Assembly: GCF_027530345.1 (NCBI RefSeq)
Contig: NZ_JAPZQK010000009.1
Coordinates: 1 to 64,000, forward strand
Reading direction: 5' to 3'
Source of the DNA: Silanimonas sp.
Lineage (GTDB): Bacteria; Pseudomonadota; Gammaproteobacteria; Xanthomonadales; Xanthomonadaceae
DNA length: 64,000 nucleotides
The translations under genes and the position numbers were made by a program. Below the pieces are notes generated by a model. The model was not told the DNA's origin, searched no databases, and worked only from the letters and a program-made list of their open reading frames with translations. Below, piece by piece: positions 1 through 8,484 of the stretch; the first letter of the stretch is position 1; each line of letters starts with the position of its first letter.

Positions 1-224
1 TGGCCGAGGAGCGCAGCGATGAACACCGGCGGGATGCCGCGGATGCCGAACAGCACCAGCGCCGCGAAGGTCACCGCTGTTGGCGGAAACCAGAGGCTGG
101 CGAACGGCGCGTACTCGAGCAGGCGGGCGGCCGCGAAGGCCGCCAGCCAGAGCGGTACCGTCGCCCACAGCCATGCCGACCGCCCGTGGCGGATCGGAAG
201 TGGACGGGGCGGCGTGGCATCCAA
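1..224 (-). CDS. MASE1-domain membrane sensor protein, N-terminal fragment
   Basis: This minus-strand reading frame runs off the left edge, so only the first ~74 residues are present. They read as a basic N-terminus, a first membrane helix (ATVPLWLAAFAAARLLEY) and then SLWFPPTAVTFAALVLFG, which matches the start of MASE1, an integral membrane sensory domain found in diguanylate cyclases, phosphodiesterases and histidine kinases. The output domain lies outside the window. An in-frame stop at 258-260 bounds the frame. The only plausible start is TTG at 224, with no clear ribosome site. The family is inferred from the hydrophobic pattern. The gene is divergent from selO, so bases 225-342 should hold both promoters. 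Confidence 0.55.
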   Translation of the reverse strand, partial: MDATPPRPLPIRHGRSAWLWATVPLWLAAFAAARLLEYAPFASLWFPPTAVTFAALVLFGIRGIPPVFIAALLG

Positions 225-342
225 GGCGGCGTGGCTCGAGCAAGCGAAGGCACGAGTCTACGGCCGCGGCCTGCAGCGTTGCGCGCCTTGCGGCACCGGG
301 GACGCCCTTCATTCGTAAACTGATGAAAACTTCGGAGTCGTG

Positions 343-1896
343 ATGCGCATTGAAACCGCCCGAATGGTGAGCGAGCTGCCCGGCGAGGCCGAGCCGCGCC
401 CCGGGACCCGCGACGTGCGCGGCATGGCCTGGTCGGCGACGGTGCCCACGCCCGTCTCGGCCCCCCGGCTGCTCGCGTTCCCGCCGACGATGGCCGAGGA
501 GCTCGGGCTCGACGCGGCGACGCTGGGCTCGCCGTCGTTCCTCGACCTCATGGCCGGTAACGCCGTTCCATCGGGCGCGACAACGGTCGCTACCAACTAC
601 GGTGGACACCAGTTCGGGCATTGGGCCGGCCAGCTCGGCGATGGCCGTGCCTTGCTGCTGGGCGAGGCGGCCGGGCGCGGTGGGAGGCGCTGGGAAATCC
701 AGCTGAAGGGCGCCGGGCCGACGCCTTATTCGCGCCGTGCCGATGGGCGCGCGGTGTTGCGTTCCAGCCTGCGCGAGTACGTCGCTTCCGAAGCGATGCA
801 CGCGCTGGGCGTGCCGACCACGCGCGTGCTCAGCCTGGTGGCGACCGGCGACGCCGTGGTGCGCGACATCCTCTATGCCGGCGACCCGAAGCCGGAGCCC
901 GGCGCCATCGTCTGCCGCGTGGCCCCGAGCTTCCTGCGCTTTGGCCACTACGAATTGCCGGCCTCGCGCGGCGAGCGCGATCTGCTCGAACGCCTCGTCG
1001 ATCACACCATTGCGAGCCACTTCCCCCAGCTCATCGGGCCGAACGCGCGCGCCGACTGGTTCGCCGAGGTGGCGCGGCGCACCGGCGTGCTGATGGCCCA
1101 CTGGATGCGCGTGGGCTTCGTGCACGGCGTGATGAACACCGACAACCTGAGCGTGCTCGGCCTCACCATCGACTATGGGCCGTTCGGCTTCCTCGACGAC
1201 GCCGACCCGCACTGGACGCCCAACACCACCGACCTCCCGGGCCGGCGCTGCCGCTATGCCGCGCAGCCGCAGGTCGCGCACTGGAACCTCTCGGCCCTGG
1301 CCTCGGCGCTGGCGCCGCTGTTCCCCGACGCCGAGCCGCTGACGGCGGGCATGAACGCCTACGTCGAAGCCTTCCAGTCGGCGCAGGCGCAGATGTGGGC
1401 CGACAAGCTGGGCTTGGCCGAGTGGCGCGACGACGACGCGGCGCTGGTGTCGGGCCTGTTCGGCGCGCTGCAGGCGGCGGAGGTCGATTTCACGATCTTC
1501 TTCCGGACGCTCGCTGCCCTCGAAGCCGCCGCCGTCGTCGATCCGGTGGCAGCGCTCGCGCCGGCGCTTTACGACCGAGCCAAGGCCGAACGCGAAGCTG
1601 CGACGCTTGGCGACTGGCTGGCCCGCTACGCCGCGCGTCTCGCGACCGATCCGCAACCCGCTGAAGCCCGGCGCGCCCGGATGGATGCCGCGAATCCCTG
1701 GGTCGTGCCGCGCAACTGGCTACTGCAGCAGGCCATCGACGCGGCCGAGCAGGGCGATACCGCCGAGCTGCACGCCCTGCTCGAGGTGCTGCAGCGGCCC
1801 TACGACGCGCAGCCCGGCGCCGAGCGCTTCGCGGCCCGCCGCCCGGACTGGGCCAAGGACCGCCCCGGCTGCTCCGCACTGAGCTGCAGTTCCTGA
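343..1896 (+). CDS. selO: Protein adenylyltransferase SelO (YdiU family)
   Basis: SelO is a pseudokinase-fold enzyme that transfers AMP from ATP to Ser, Thr or Tyr of target proteins and is linked to redox stress. The 517-residue product has the family's usual length. It has the YGGHQFGHWAGQLGDGRA motif near residues 86-103, the QLKGAGPTPYSR nucleotide-binding stretch near 120-131, and HGVMNTDN followed by DYGPFGFLDD for metal and catalysis. It ends in SCSS: the antepenultimate Cys is the position occupied by selenocysteine in eukaryotic SelO. The ATG at 343 has GGAG five bases upstream. A GTG at 340 would add one residue. Confidence 0.93.
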   Translation: MRIETARMVSELPGEAEPRPGTRDVRGMAWSATVPTPVSAPRLLAFPPTMAEELGLDAATLGSPSFLDLMAGNAVPSGATTVATNYGGHQFGHWAGQLGDGRALLLGEAAGRGGRRWEIQLKGAGPTPYSRRADGRAVLRSSLREYVASEAMHALGVPTTRVLSLVATGDAVVRDILYAGDPKPEPGAIVCRVAPSFLRFGHYELPASRGERDLLERLVDHTIASHFPQLIGPNARADWFAEVARRTGVLMAHWMRVGFVHGVMNTDNLSVLGLTIDYGPFGFLDDADPHWTPNTTDLPGRRCRYAAQPQVAHWNLSALASALAPLFPDAEPLTAGMNAYVEAFQSAQAQMWADKLGLAEWRDDDAALVSGLFGALQAAEVDFTIFFRTLAALEAAAVVDPVAALAPALYDRAKAEREAATLGDWLARYAARLATDPQPAEARRARMDAANPWVVPRNWLLQQAIDAAEQGDTAELHALLEVLQRPYDAQPGAERFAARRPDWAKDRPGCSALSCSS

Positions 1897-1978
1897 ATCG
1901 ACCTCCCGAGGGCGTCGCGCTCACGCCGGTTCACCCGGCCCGGCCTAAACTGCACAGGTGTCCCGAAACCCTCCGCCC

Positions 1979-2872
1979 ATGCGCTTCGCCCCGATCACTT
2001 GGCTTCGTGCCGCCGCCGCTGGCGTGCTGGTCGCCATCAACACCGTCCTCCATGCCACGCCGATCCTCGCGCTGGCCGTCGCCAAGGGCATGCTGCCCTT
2101 CAAGCGCGCGCGTGCCGCGGTGTCGCGCTGGATGCCGGCCTTCGGCGAGAGCTGGATCGCCGTCAATGGCTGGGCCATCGCCACCTTCACCCCGACGCGC
2201 TGGGTCATCACCGGCGACGCCGCCTTCAGCCGCGCGCGCCGATACCTCGTGCTCAGCAACCACCAGAGCTGGGTCGATATTCCGGTGCTGCAGAAGGTGT
2301 TGAACCGCCGCATCCCGTTCCAGCGCTTCTTCCTGAAGGATTCGCTGAAGTGGGTGCCTGTGCTCGGCCTCGCGTGGTGGGCGCTGGATTTCCCCTTCAT
2401 GAAGCGCGCCAGCAAGTCGCAGATCCAGAAGAACCCCGAGCTCGCGCGCCGCGACCTCGAAACCGCGCGCGCGGCCTGCGCCAAGTTCCGCGAGATCCCG
2501 GTGTCGGTGATGAACTTCGTCGAGGGCACGCGCGCCAACGCGAAGAAGCTGGCGCAGAGCAGCTACCGGCACCTGTTGAAGCCGAAATCCGGCGGCGTGG
2601 CGCAGGTGCTGAACTCGATGGGCGAACTGCTCGACGGCATCGTCGACGTCACCATCGTTTATCCGCAGGGGCGTCCGAGCATCGTCGACCTGTTCGCCGG
2701 CAAGGTGCGCGAGATCCGCGTCGATCTGCGCCTGCGTGAGGTGCCGCAGGATCTCATCGGCGGCGATTACGAGAACGACCGCGACTACCGCATCCGCTTC
2801 CAGCACTGGCTCAACGCCCTGTGGGAAGAGAAGGACGCGCGCATCGACGCGCTGCTCGCCCAGCCGGCCTGA
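1979..2872 (+). CDS. Acyltransferase, PlsC/YihG family
   Basis: This is a probable inner-membrane lysophospholipid or lysophosphatidate acyltransferase. The ~297-residue protein has an N-terminal hydrophobic segment (AAAAGVLVAINTVLH). The acyltransferase HX4D motif appears as NHQSWVD, the second motif as FFLKDSLKWVPVLG and the third as FVEGTR. The order and spacing fit the E. coli YihG branch of the PlsC superfamily, typically ~300 residues. The ATG at 1979 was chosen; an in-frame GTG at 1958 would add seven residues, and neither has a good ribosome site. It lies 82 bases after selO on the same strand. The acyl donor and acceptor cannot be told from the sequence. Confidence 0.85.
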   Translation: MRFAPITWLRAAAAGVLVAINTVLHATPILALAVAKGMLPFKRARAAVSRWMPAFGESWIAVNGWAIATFTPTRWVITGDAAFSRARRYLVLSNHQSWVDIPVLQKVLNRRIPFQRFFLKDSLKWVPVLGLAWWALDFPFMKRASKSQIQKNPELARRDLETARAACAKFREIPVSVMNFVEGTRANAKKLAQSSYRHLLKPKSGGVAQVLNSMGELLDGIVDVTIVYPQGRPSIVDLFAGKVREIRVDLRLREVPQDLIGGDYENDRDYRIRFQHWLNALWEEKDARIDALLAQPA

Positions 2873-2940
2873 GTCGCCCGCGTCTGCGGCTTGCGCCTTC
2901 CGGTAGGCTCGGGGATTCCCGATCCCGCCGTGGAGTGCCG

Positions 2941-4641
2941 ATGTCCCCGAGCCGTCTTCCTGTCTTGTCGCCACTGGCTGTTGGCCTGGCGACGGCCCTT
3001 CTGCTGAGTGCCTGCACGCCGCGCGAGGAGGCCGCCGCACAGGCGGCCGACCCGCTGCCCGAGGCCTCCGCGCCGGCCATCCGCGCCCATGTCGAGTTCC
3101 TCGCCGACGACCTGCTGGAAGGCCGTCTCTCCGGAACGCGCGGTTACGACATCGCCGCCGGCTACGTGGCCAGCGAGTTCGCACAGATCGGCCTGCGCCC
3201 CGGTGCCGCCGAGGGGTCGTGGATGCAGCCGGTCGCGCTGGTGGAATCGCTCTCGCTGCTGCCGGCCTCGCGGCTGGTGCTGCGCCCGGCGACCGGTCCC
3301 GCCGTCACGATGGCGCCGGGCAAGGACTTCCTGCCGGTCGCCAGCCTCGACCAGGCCAAGGTGCTGGCCGAAGCCCCGATGGTCTTCGCCGGCTTCGGCG
3401 TCTCGGCCCCGGACCACGGGCATGACGACCTCGCCGGCATCGACGTGAAGGGCAAGGTGGTCGTGGTGTTCAGCGGTGCGCCCTCGAAGTTCCCGCCGGA
3501 AGTGCGCGCGCATTACTCGGCCGGGCTCACCAAGACGCAGGCGCTGGTCGATCGCGGCGCGGTCGGCATCCTGCAGATCCAGACCCGCGACGACCAGCAG
3601 CGCACGCCGTGGGAACGCCTCGTGCAGCAGAGCTGGCGCTCGCGGATGGCCTGGGCGAACGACGAGGGCGTGCCGAATGGCGCGTGGCCGCAGTTGGCGA
3701 TCCGGGCCTCGATCAGCCCGGACAGCGCCGCGGCGCTATTTGCCGGCGCGCCAAAGACGCTCGACGACACCTATGCGGCGGCGGAAGCCGGCACCCCGCA
3801 GGCCTTCGAGCTGCCGCTCACCGTCGAGCAGGAGCGCCACTCGATGATCCGCCAGCGCCAGAGCGCGAACGTCGTCGGCGTGCTCGAAGGCACGGACCCG
3901 GCCTTGAAGAACGAATACGTCGTGATCTCGGCGCACCTCGACCACGTGGGCAAGGGCGCGCCGATTGGTGGCGACGCCATCTACAACGGCGCCTTCGACA
4001 ACGCCTCGGGCATCGCGGTGATGCTCGAGGCCGCGCGGCTGCTCGCGTCCGGGCCGGTGAAGCCGCGGCGCAGCGTGATCTTCCTCGCCGTCACGGCGGA
4101 GGAATCCGGCCTGCAGGGGGCGGATTACTTCGTGCAGCACCCGACCGTGCCGCGCGAGGCCATCGTCGCCAACATCAACATCGACATGCCGGTGGCGCTG
4201 GCACCGCTGGCCGACATCACGGCCTTCGGTGCGGAGAACTCGACGCTGGGTGCGGTGGTGGAGCGTGCGGCCGCGGCGGAAGGCGTGGCGGTGACGCCCG
4301 ACTCGAAGCCGGAGGAAGTGATCTTCGTCCGCAGCGACCAGTACGCCTTCGTGCGCGCCGGCATCCCAGCGCTCTATATCGACGAGGGCATGCGCTCGAC
4401 CGATCCGACGCAGGACCAGGCGGCGCGCGTCGAGGCCTTCCGCAAGGAGCGCTACCACCAGCCGGGCGACGACCTCTCGCAGGCCATCGACTGGCCCTCG
4501 CTGGCCATGCTGGCGCGGCTCAACGCGCGGGTGATCAACGAGGTCGCCAACGACGACTCCCGGCCCTCGTGGCATCCCGGCAATTTCTTCGGTGAGACCT
4601 TCGCGAAGCCGGCGGAGGCCACGCCGGCACCCACGCCCTGA
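2941..4641 (+). CDS. M28-family metallopeptidase, lipoprotein
   Basis: This is a secreted zinc aminopeptidase-like protein of 566 residues. The N-terminus is a lipoprotein signal with lipobox LLLSAC and lipidated Cys25. A protease-associated (PA) insert follows at about residues 130-290 (DVKGKVVVVFSGAP). The M28 catalytic core carries all expected zinc and catalytic residues: SAHLDHVG near 331, FDNASG near 351, AEESG near 387, an Asp near 414 and RYHQPGDD near 505. The ATG at 2941 has GGAG at 2932-2935. The frame stays open upstream to 2821, but that part overlaps the preceding gene. The precise substrate is unknown. Confidence 0.9.
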   Translation: MSPSRLPVLSPLAVGLATALLLSACTPREEAAAQAADPLPEASAPAIRAHVEFLADDLLEGRLSGTRGYDIAAGYVASEFAQIGLRPGAAEGSWMQPVALVESLSLLPASRLVLRPATGPAVTMAPGKDFLPVASLDQAKVLAEAPMVFAGFGVSAPDHGHDDLAGIDVKGKVVVVFSGAPSKFPPEVRAHYSAGLTKTQALVDRGAVGILQIQTRDDQQRTPWERLVQQSWRSRMAWANDEGVPNGAWPQLAIRASISPDSAAALFAGAPKTLDDTYAAAEAGTPQAFELPLTVEQERHSMIRQRQSANVVGVLEGTDPALKNEYVVISAHLDHVGKGAPIGGDAIYNGAFDNASGIAVMLEAARLLASGPVKPRRSVIFLAVTAEESGLQGADYFVQHPTVPREAIVANINIDMPVALAPLADITAFGAENSTLGAVVERAAAAEGVAVTPDSKPEEVIFVRSDQYAFVRAGIPALYIDEGMRSTDPTQDQAARVEAFRKERYHQPGDDLSQAIDWPSLAMLARLNARVINEVANDDSRPSWHPGNFFGETFAKPAEATPAPTP

Positions 4642-4657
4642 CGGCGGGGAATGAAAA

Positions 4658-4678
4658 AGGCCCGGCATTGCCGGGCCT
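4658..4678. terminator. Bidirectional terminator between convergent peptidase genes
   Basis: A perfect 9-bp stem (AGGCCCGGC / GCCGGGCCT) with loop ATT sits between the ends of the M28 and S9 peptidase genes. An A5 run at 4654-4658 supplies the U-tract for minus-strand transcripts. The plus-strand side has only CTCTT, so it is weaker for the plus gene. Confidence 0.75.
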
Positions 4679-4703
4679 CTTCGTCGAGCCTGAACCGACA
4701 CGC

Positions 4704-6842
4704 TCAATTCGCTGGCGCGGATTCCCAGCGATCCAGCCACTGGTCCAGTTCGCGGTAGAAGGTGCGGCTGTTCTCGCCCTTCAGGATCCAGTGGTTCTCG
4801 TCCGGGAACACCACCAATCGGCTCTCGATGCCGCGGCGCTGCAGCAGCGACCAGTATTCCAGCGTGTTGTTGAGCGGCACGCGGAAGTCCTGTTCGCCGA
4901 TGGTCACCAGCACCGGGGTCTGGAAGCTGGCGGCCTTGAGCATCGGGTTCTGCGACACCCACACGCCACCGCGCTCCCACACCGGGCCGCCGGCGTTCTG
5001 CTCGCGGCCGAAGATCACGTCGGAGGTGCCCCACTGGGCTTCCGAATTGACGAGGCCGGCGTGGCTGACGAGGCAGCGGTAGCGCGTGGTCGTGCCCTGC
5101 AGCCAGTTCGAGAGATGCCCGCCGTAGCTGGCGCCGCCGGCGCACTGGCGGCTGCCATCGATGAAGCCGAAGCGCTCGATGGCGACGTCGGCGGCCTGGT
5201 TGATCTCATTGGCCGGGCCCTCGAACGGGTCGCCCTGGATGCCCTGCGCGAACGCGGTGCCGAAGCCGGTCGAGCCGGTGTAGTTCGTCAGCAGCACCAC
5301 GCGCTCGGTGCCGGCGATCAGGTGGTAGTTCCAGCGGGTGAAGAAGCTATCGCGCCACATGATGTGCGGGCCGCCGTGGATCAGCACGAACAGCGGGTAC
5401 TTCTTGGCCGGGTCGAAGCCGGCCGGCTTCACCAGCAGGTTGTGGATGCGTGCGCCGCGCTCGCTCTCGAACCAGAAGGTCTCGGCGGGCGCGAGGTCGA
5501 GCGTCGCGGCTTGCGCGCTGTTGAACGCCGAAATCGCGCGATGGCCGCCGCGCGAGTTGATGCGCACGACTTCCGGCGGATTCACCGCGCTGTCGAAGTT
5601 CGCCACCAGCACGCCGCGAGCGGCGTCGGCCACCTGCAGGCCGGTGTACACGCCACGGTCCATTTCGAACGCGCGGCGGGCTTGCGTGTCGCCGATGCGG
5701 GCGGTGAACAGCTTCTCGTGGCCCGCCTCTTCGGCGGTCATCCACACCGTGCGGCTGTCGGCATCGATGCCGAAGCTCGATACGGCGAGGTCGCCGGGGA
5801 GGGTGATCGTCGGGCCGGCCTTGGCCGCCGGCCACGAGAACGTGGCGAGGTGCGTGGGCTGGTAGACCTTCGCGCCGCGCGGCGTGAGCTGCGCCACCAG
5901 CGTTTTTCCATCGGCGCTGAACTGCGGACGGCCATGGCTGTCCTGCGCCTCCAACGTGCCGTTGCCGGTGAGTCGTTCCGCTTCACCCCCGGTGGCGGGT
6001 ACGCGGTAAAGGTCGGTATGCGTGTTGGCGAAGGCGGCGCGGTGGCGGTTCACCGTGGCCGCGAACACCACGCTCTGCCCGTCCGGCGTCCAGGTGGCGT
6101 CGATCTCCTCGCCGGTCTCGGTGAAGCGGCCACCGAAACCCGGCTCCTTCACCAGCGCCGAAGCGGCGAGCAGGTCCTTGGCCTCGCCACCGCTTGTCGG
6201 CACCACGAAGATCCGCTGTTGGCGGTCGTCGAGCCAGCGGTCCCAGTTGCGGATCGGGAAGCCGGTGTAGATGCGGACGTTGTCCTTGCGCGCCTTGCGC
6301 TCGGCGGCGATGCGCACGTTGTCGGCATCGTTCATCGTGCCGGGGAACACCGTGCTGATGAACAGGATCCGCGAGCCGTCCGGCGAGAACTGCGGCGTGC
6401 GTGCACCGGTCGAGATCGACGTCACGCGGCGCGGCTCGCCACCCTGGGCCAGGTCGATCACGTAGACCTGCGGCGCGGTGTCGCCTTCGCGCTGCACGGT
6501 GTAGGCCAGCTGCGAGCCGTCCGGGCTGAACACCGGGCTGGCTTCCGCCGCCTTGCTGAAGGTGAGCTGGCGTGGCTGGCCTTTGCCGTCGGTGGGCAGC
6601 AACCAGAGGTCGGCGCTTTGCTGCGCCGGGTCGTAGGCGGGCTGGGTGGCGACCACCGCGGCGTAGCGGCCGTCATGCGACAGCGCCGGCGGCGACAGGC
6701 GGGCGAAGCCCCAGAGGTCTTCGTGGGTGATCGGTCGGCCCGCCGCGGCGGCGACGGCGCTGGCGGCTGCGGCCGCGAGGGCGAGCAGGGCGGTGGTCGC
6801 GCGGGTGGCGCGGGGCAGGGCGAGGCGACGCAGCAGGCTCAT
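4704..6842 (-). CDS. S9-family prolyl oligopeptidase (dipeptidyl/acylaminoacyl peptidase type)
   Basis: This is a secreted serine peptidase of 712 residues. Residues 1-34 form a signal peptide (basic start, then a long Ala/Leu stretch). A WD40/TolB-like propeller follows, with repeated FSPDGS motifs near 105 and 152. From about residue 460 there is an alpha/beta-hydrolase domain with the oxyanion segment LIHGGPH. The catalytic triad is complete: Ser572 in GGASYGG, Asp652 in GEQDFRVP and His684 in PDENHW. The family removes dipeptides or acylated residues from short peptides. It is convergent with the M28 peptidase gene, so the two may share a peptide-scavenging role in the envelope. Confidence 0.9.
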   Translation of the reverse strand: MSLLRRLALPRATRATTALLALAAAAASAVAAAAGRPITHEDLWGFARLSPPALSHDGRYAAVVATQPAYDPAQQSADLWLLPTDGKGQPRQLTFSKAAEASPVFSPDGSQLAYTVQREGDTAPQVYVIDLAQGGEPRRVTSISTGARTPQFSPDGSRILFISTVFPGTMNDADNVRIAAERKARKDNVRIYTGFPIRNWDRWLDDRQQRIFVVPTSGGEAKDLLAASALVKEPGFGGRFTETGEEIDATWTPDGQSVVFAATVNRHRAAFANTHTDLYRVPATGGEAERLTGNGTLEAQDSHGRPQFSADGKTLVAQLTPRGAKVYQPTHLATFSWPAAKAGPTITLPGDLAVSSFGIDADSRTVWMTAEEAGHEKLFTARIGDTQARRAFEMDRGVYTGLQVADAARGVLVANFDSAVNPPEVVRINSRGGHRAISAFNSAQAATLDLAPAETFWFESERGARIHNLLVKPAGFDPAKKYPLFVLIHGGPHIMWRDSFFTRWNYHLIAGTERVVLLTNYTGSTGFGTAFAQGIQGDPFEGPANEINQAADVAIERFGFIDGSRQCAGGASYGGHLSNWLQGTTTRYRCLVSHAGLVNSEAQWGTSDVIFGREQNAGGPVWERGGVWVSQNPMLKAASFQTPVLVTIGEQDFRVPLNNTLEYWSLLQRRGIESRLVVFPDENHWILKGENSRTFYRELDQWLDRWESAPAN

Positions 6843-6983
6843 GCGGGGTCCCGTGGGTTGGCGAGCCGCCGAGGATCGCCGAAATCCCCGCGCCGCGCGT
6901 AGGCCTGAAGTGAGGGGCCGGGTTCAGGTGCCCGGCCCGGCCGGGGGGTATCCTGCGCGCCCTTTCCCTTTCGGCACGCAGCG

Positions 6984-7703
6984 ATGCGCCTGAACAAATA
7001 CCTCTCCGAGGCGGGCTACTGCTCGCGCCGCGAAGCCGACCGCCTCATCGGCGAAGGCCGCGTCACCATCAACGGCATCCGCGCCCGCGTCGGCGCCGAA
7101 CTGGGCGAGGGCGACAAAGTCGCCGTCGATGGCCAGAACGTCGCGCAGCGCGCCGCCGGTGCCGCGAACAAACGCCGCCACGTCTACATCGCGTACCACA
7201 AGCCCGTCGGCGTCACCTGCACGACCGAGGCCGATGTGGCCGGCAACATCGTCGAGGCCATCGGCCACGAGCAGCGCATCTTCCCGATCGGCCGCCTCGA
7301 CAAGGACAGCGAAGGCCTGATCCTGCTGACCAGCAACGGCGACATCGTCAACGAGATCCTGCGCGCCGAGAACAGCAAGGAGAAGGAGTACCTGGTCGGC
7401 GTCAACAAGGACGTCACCTTGGAATTCCTGCGTGGCATGGCCCGCGGCGGCATCGCCATGCACGGCCAGACCACGCTGCCCTGCAAGGTCTCGAAGATCG
7501 GCCCGGTCGGTTTCCGCATCGTGCTGACGCAGGGCCTGAACAGGCAGATCCGCCTGATGTGCACGCACTTCGGCTACCGCGTGAAGCGTCTGTTCCGCAG
7601 CCGAATCGTCAATATCCAGATGGGCCACCTGAAGCCGGGCCAGTGGCGCAACCTCACCGACGCCGAACTGCGCGGGCTGTTGCCGAACCGCACGGAGTGG
7701 TGA
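6984..7703 (+). CDS. rluF: 23S rRNA pseudouridine(2604) synthase RluF
   Basis: The enzyme isomerises a uridine in 23S rRNA. The 239-residue protein begins with an S4 RNA-binding domain (MRLNKYLSEAGYCSRREADRL), then has the pseudouridine synthase core with catalytic Asp in GRLDKDSEGL. RluF-specific stretches follow: ILRAENSKEKEYLV, GLNRQIRLMCTHFGY and the closing GQWRNLTDAEL. E. coli RluF is ~290 residues; this copy lacks the C-terminal tail. No strong ribosome site precedes the ATG, which is fixed by the conserved N-terminus. It is divergent from the S9 peptidase gene, with 141 bases between them. Confidence 0.9.
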   Translation: MRLNKYLSEAGYCSRREADRLIGEGRVTINGIRARVGAELGEGDKVAVDGQNVAQRAAGAANKRRHVYIAYHKPVGVTCTTEADVAGNIVEAIGHEQRIFPIGRLDKDSEGLILLTSNGDIVNEILRAENSKEKEYLVGVNKDVTLEFLRGMARGGIAMHGQTTLPCKVSKIGPVGFRIVLTQGLNRQIRLMCTHFGYRVKRLFRSRIVNIQMGHLKPGQWRNLTDAELRGLLPNRTEW

Positions 7704-7704
7704 G

Positions 7705-7726
7705 GCGGCGGCCCGAGGGCCGCCGC
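7705..7726. terminator. Hairpin between convergent rluF and the metal-handling gene set
   Basis: A perfect 9-bp stem, GCGGCGGCC / GGCCGCCGC with loop CGAG, starts two bases after the rluF stop. It is followed by CTCTGCTC rather than a clean T-run, so termination is plausible but not certain. Confidence 0.5.
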
Positions 7727-7731
7727 TCTGC

Positions 7732-8109
7732 TCAAGTCAGCGCCGGCAGCACGAAGGCGAACAGCGCGCCGGTGATCGTGGCGAGCACCGAAAACACGTA
7801 GAGCCCGTTCGACCAGCGGCGCAGCCTCGTGCAGGCACGGGCCAGCGCCGGATCGGCCGGGCAAGGCGCCGAACGCGCCCGCCAAAGCAGCATGCCGGCG
7901 ATGGCGAGCGCGAGCGCCGCCACGCCTAACACCAGGCCTTTGCGCTCCGAGAGCCAGATGAGCTGCGGAACGGCGGTGACCAGCCCGGCGAGGGTGGCCC
8001 CCGCGCCGAGGCTCACCATCACCGCCGGCAGCACGCAGCAGACCAGCGTGCCCGAGCTGGCCAGCAGGGCACCGAAGGCGCCCCACAGGCCCTGCTTCAA
8101 CTCATTCAC
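7732..8109 (-). CDS. Small membrane protein with CC motif, MerT-like
   Basis: A 125-residue integral membrane protein with about three to four hydrophobic helices. The first helix contains the vicinal pair Cys24-Cys25 in SSGTLVCCVLPAV, followed by SLGAGATLAGL. A vicinal Cys pair in the first helix is the arrangement used by MerT-type metal importers, and Cys83 and Cys93 add thiols between later helices. The GTG start at 8109 overlaps the stop of the upstream HMA gene, so translation is probably coupled. A role in moving a soft metal (Cu, Hg or similar) across the inner membrane together with the HMA protein is inferred. No mer regulator or reductase is nearby. Confidence 0.6.
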   Translation of the reverse strand: MNELKQGLWGAFGALLASSGTLVCCVLPAVMVSLGAGATLAGLVTAVPQLIWLSERKGLVLGVAALALAIAGMLLWRARSAPCPADPALARACTRLRRWSNGLYVFSVLATITGALFAFVLPALT

Positions 8110-8443
8110 CGCTGACCTCGGCCTTGATGGCGGCGACCGTGGCGTCGGTGCGCTGGATGCCCACCACGGTGTAGCCCGCGTCGGTGAGCAGCTTCGTCGC
8201 CGTGGCATCGGCGATGTCCTGCCCGTCCTTGAGGCCCACGGCGACCAGCTTGTTCTCGAGGCTGATGAACACCTCGGCGGTGGCGGCGTCCTTCTTGAAC
8301 GCACGGGTGATGCCGTCGGCGCAGAACGCACAGACGAGGCCGTTGACTTCGATGCGGAGGCTGCGGGCGTCGAGCGTCGGAGCCGCGAACGTGGCAGCGA
8401 GCACGAGCGCCGCGGCGGCGAGGGAGAGGAAGGAGCGGATCAT
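8102..8443 (-). CDS. Secreted heavy-metal-associated (HMA) domain protein
   Basis: A 113-residue protein with a signal peptide (MIRSFLSLAAAALVLAATFA) and one ferredoxin-like HMA domain. The metal site is CAFC (Cys38, Cys41) in VNGLVCAFCADGI, preceded by the usual beta-strand SLRIEV. The C-terminal half has the expected final strand (GYTVVGIQ). It is exported, so it resembles periplasmic MerP in topology rather than cytoplasmic CopZ. A good ribosome site (AAAGGAC) precedes the ATG at 8443. It overlaps the downstream membrane gene by eight bases. A periplasmic metal-chaperone role is inferred; the metal is unknown. Confidence 0.75.
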   Translation of the reverse strand: MIRSFLSLAAAALVLAATFAAPTLDARSLRIEVNGLVCAFCADGITRAFKKDAATAEVFISLENKLVAVGLKDGQDIADATATKLLTDAGYTVVGIQRTDATVAAIKAEVSGE

Positions 8444-8484
8444 GGGAAAGTCCTTTGGAATTTGTGGGTATCGAAGGGCGGGGT

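Noticed and set aside
4668-6902. 744-residue plus-strand frame opposite the S9 peptidase
   Set aside because: It overlaps an intact catalytic triad-bearing gene and starts inside a terminator.
7732-8443. Mercury-resistance (merTP) operon
   Set aside because: No merR, merA or merB nearby, and sequence similarity to MerT/MerP is only in layout; kept as an undefined metal set.
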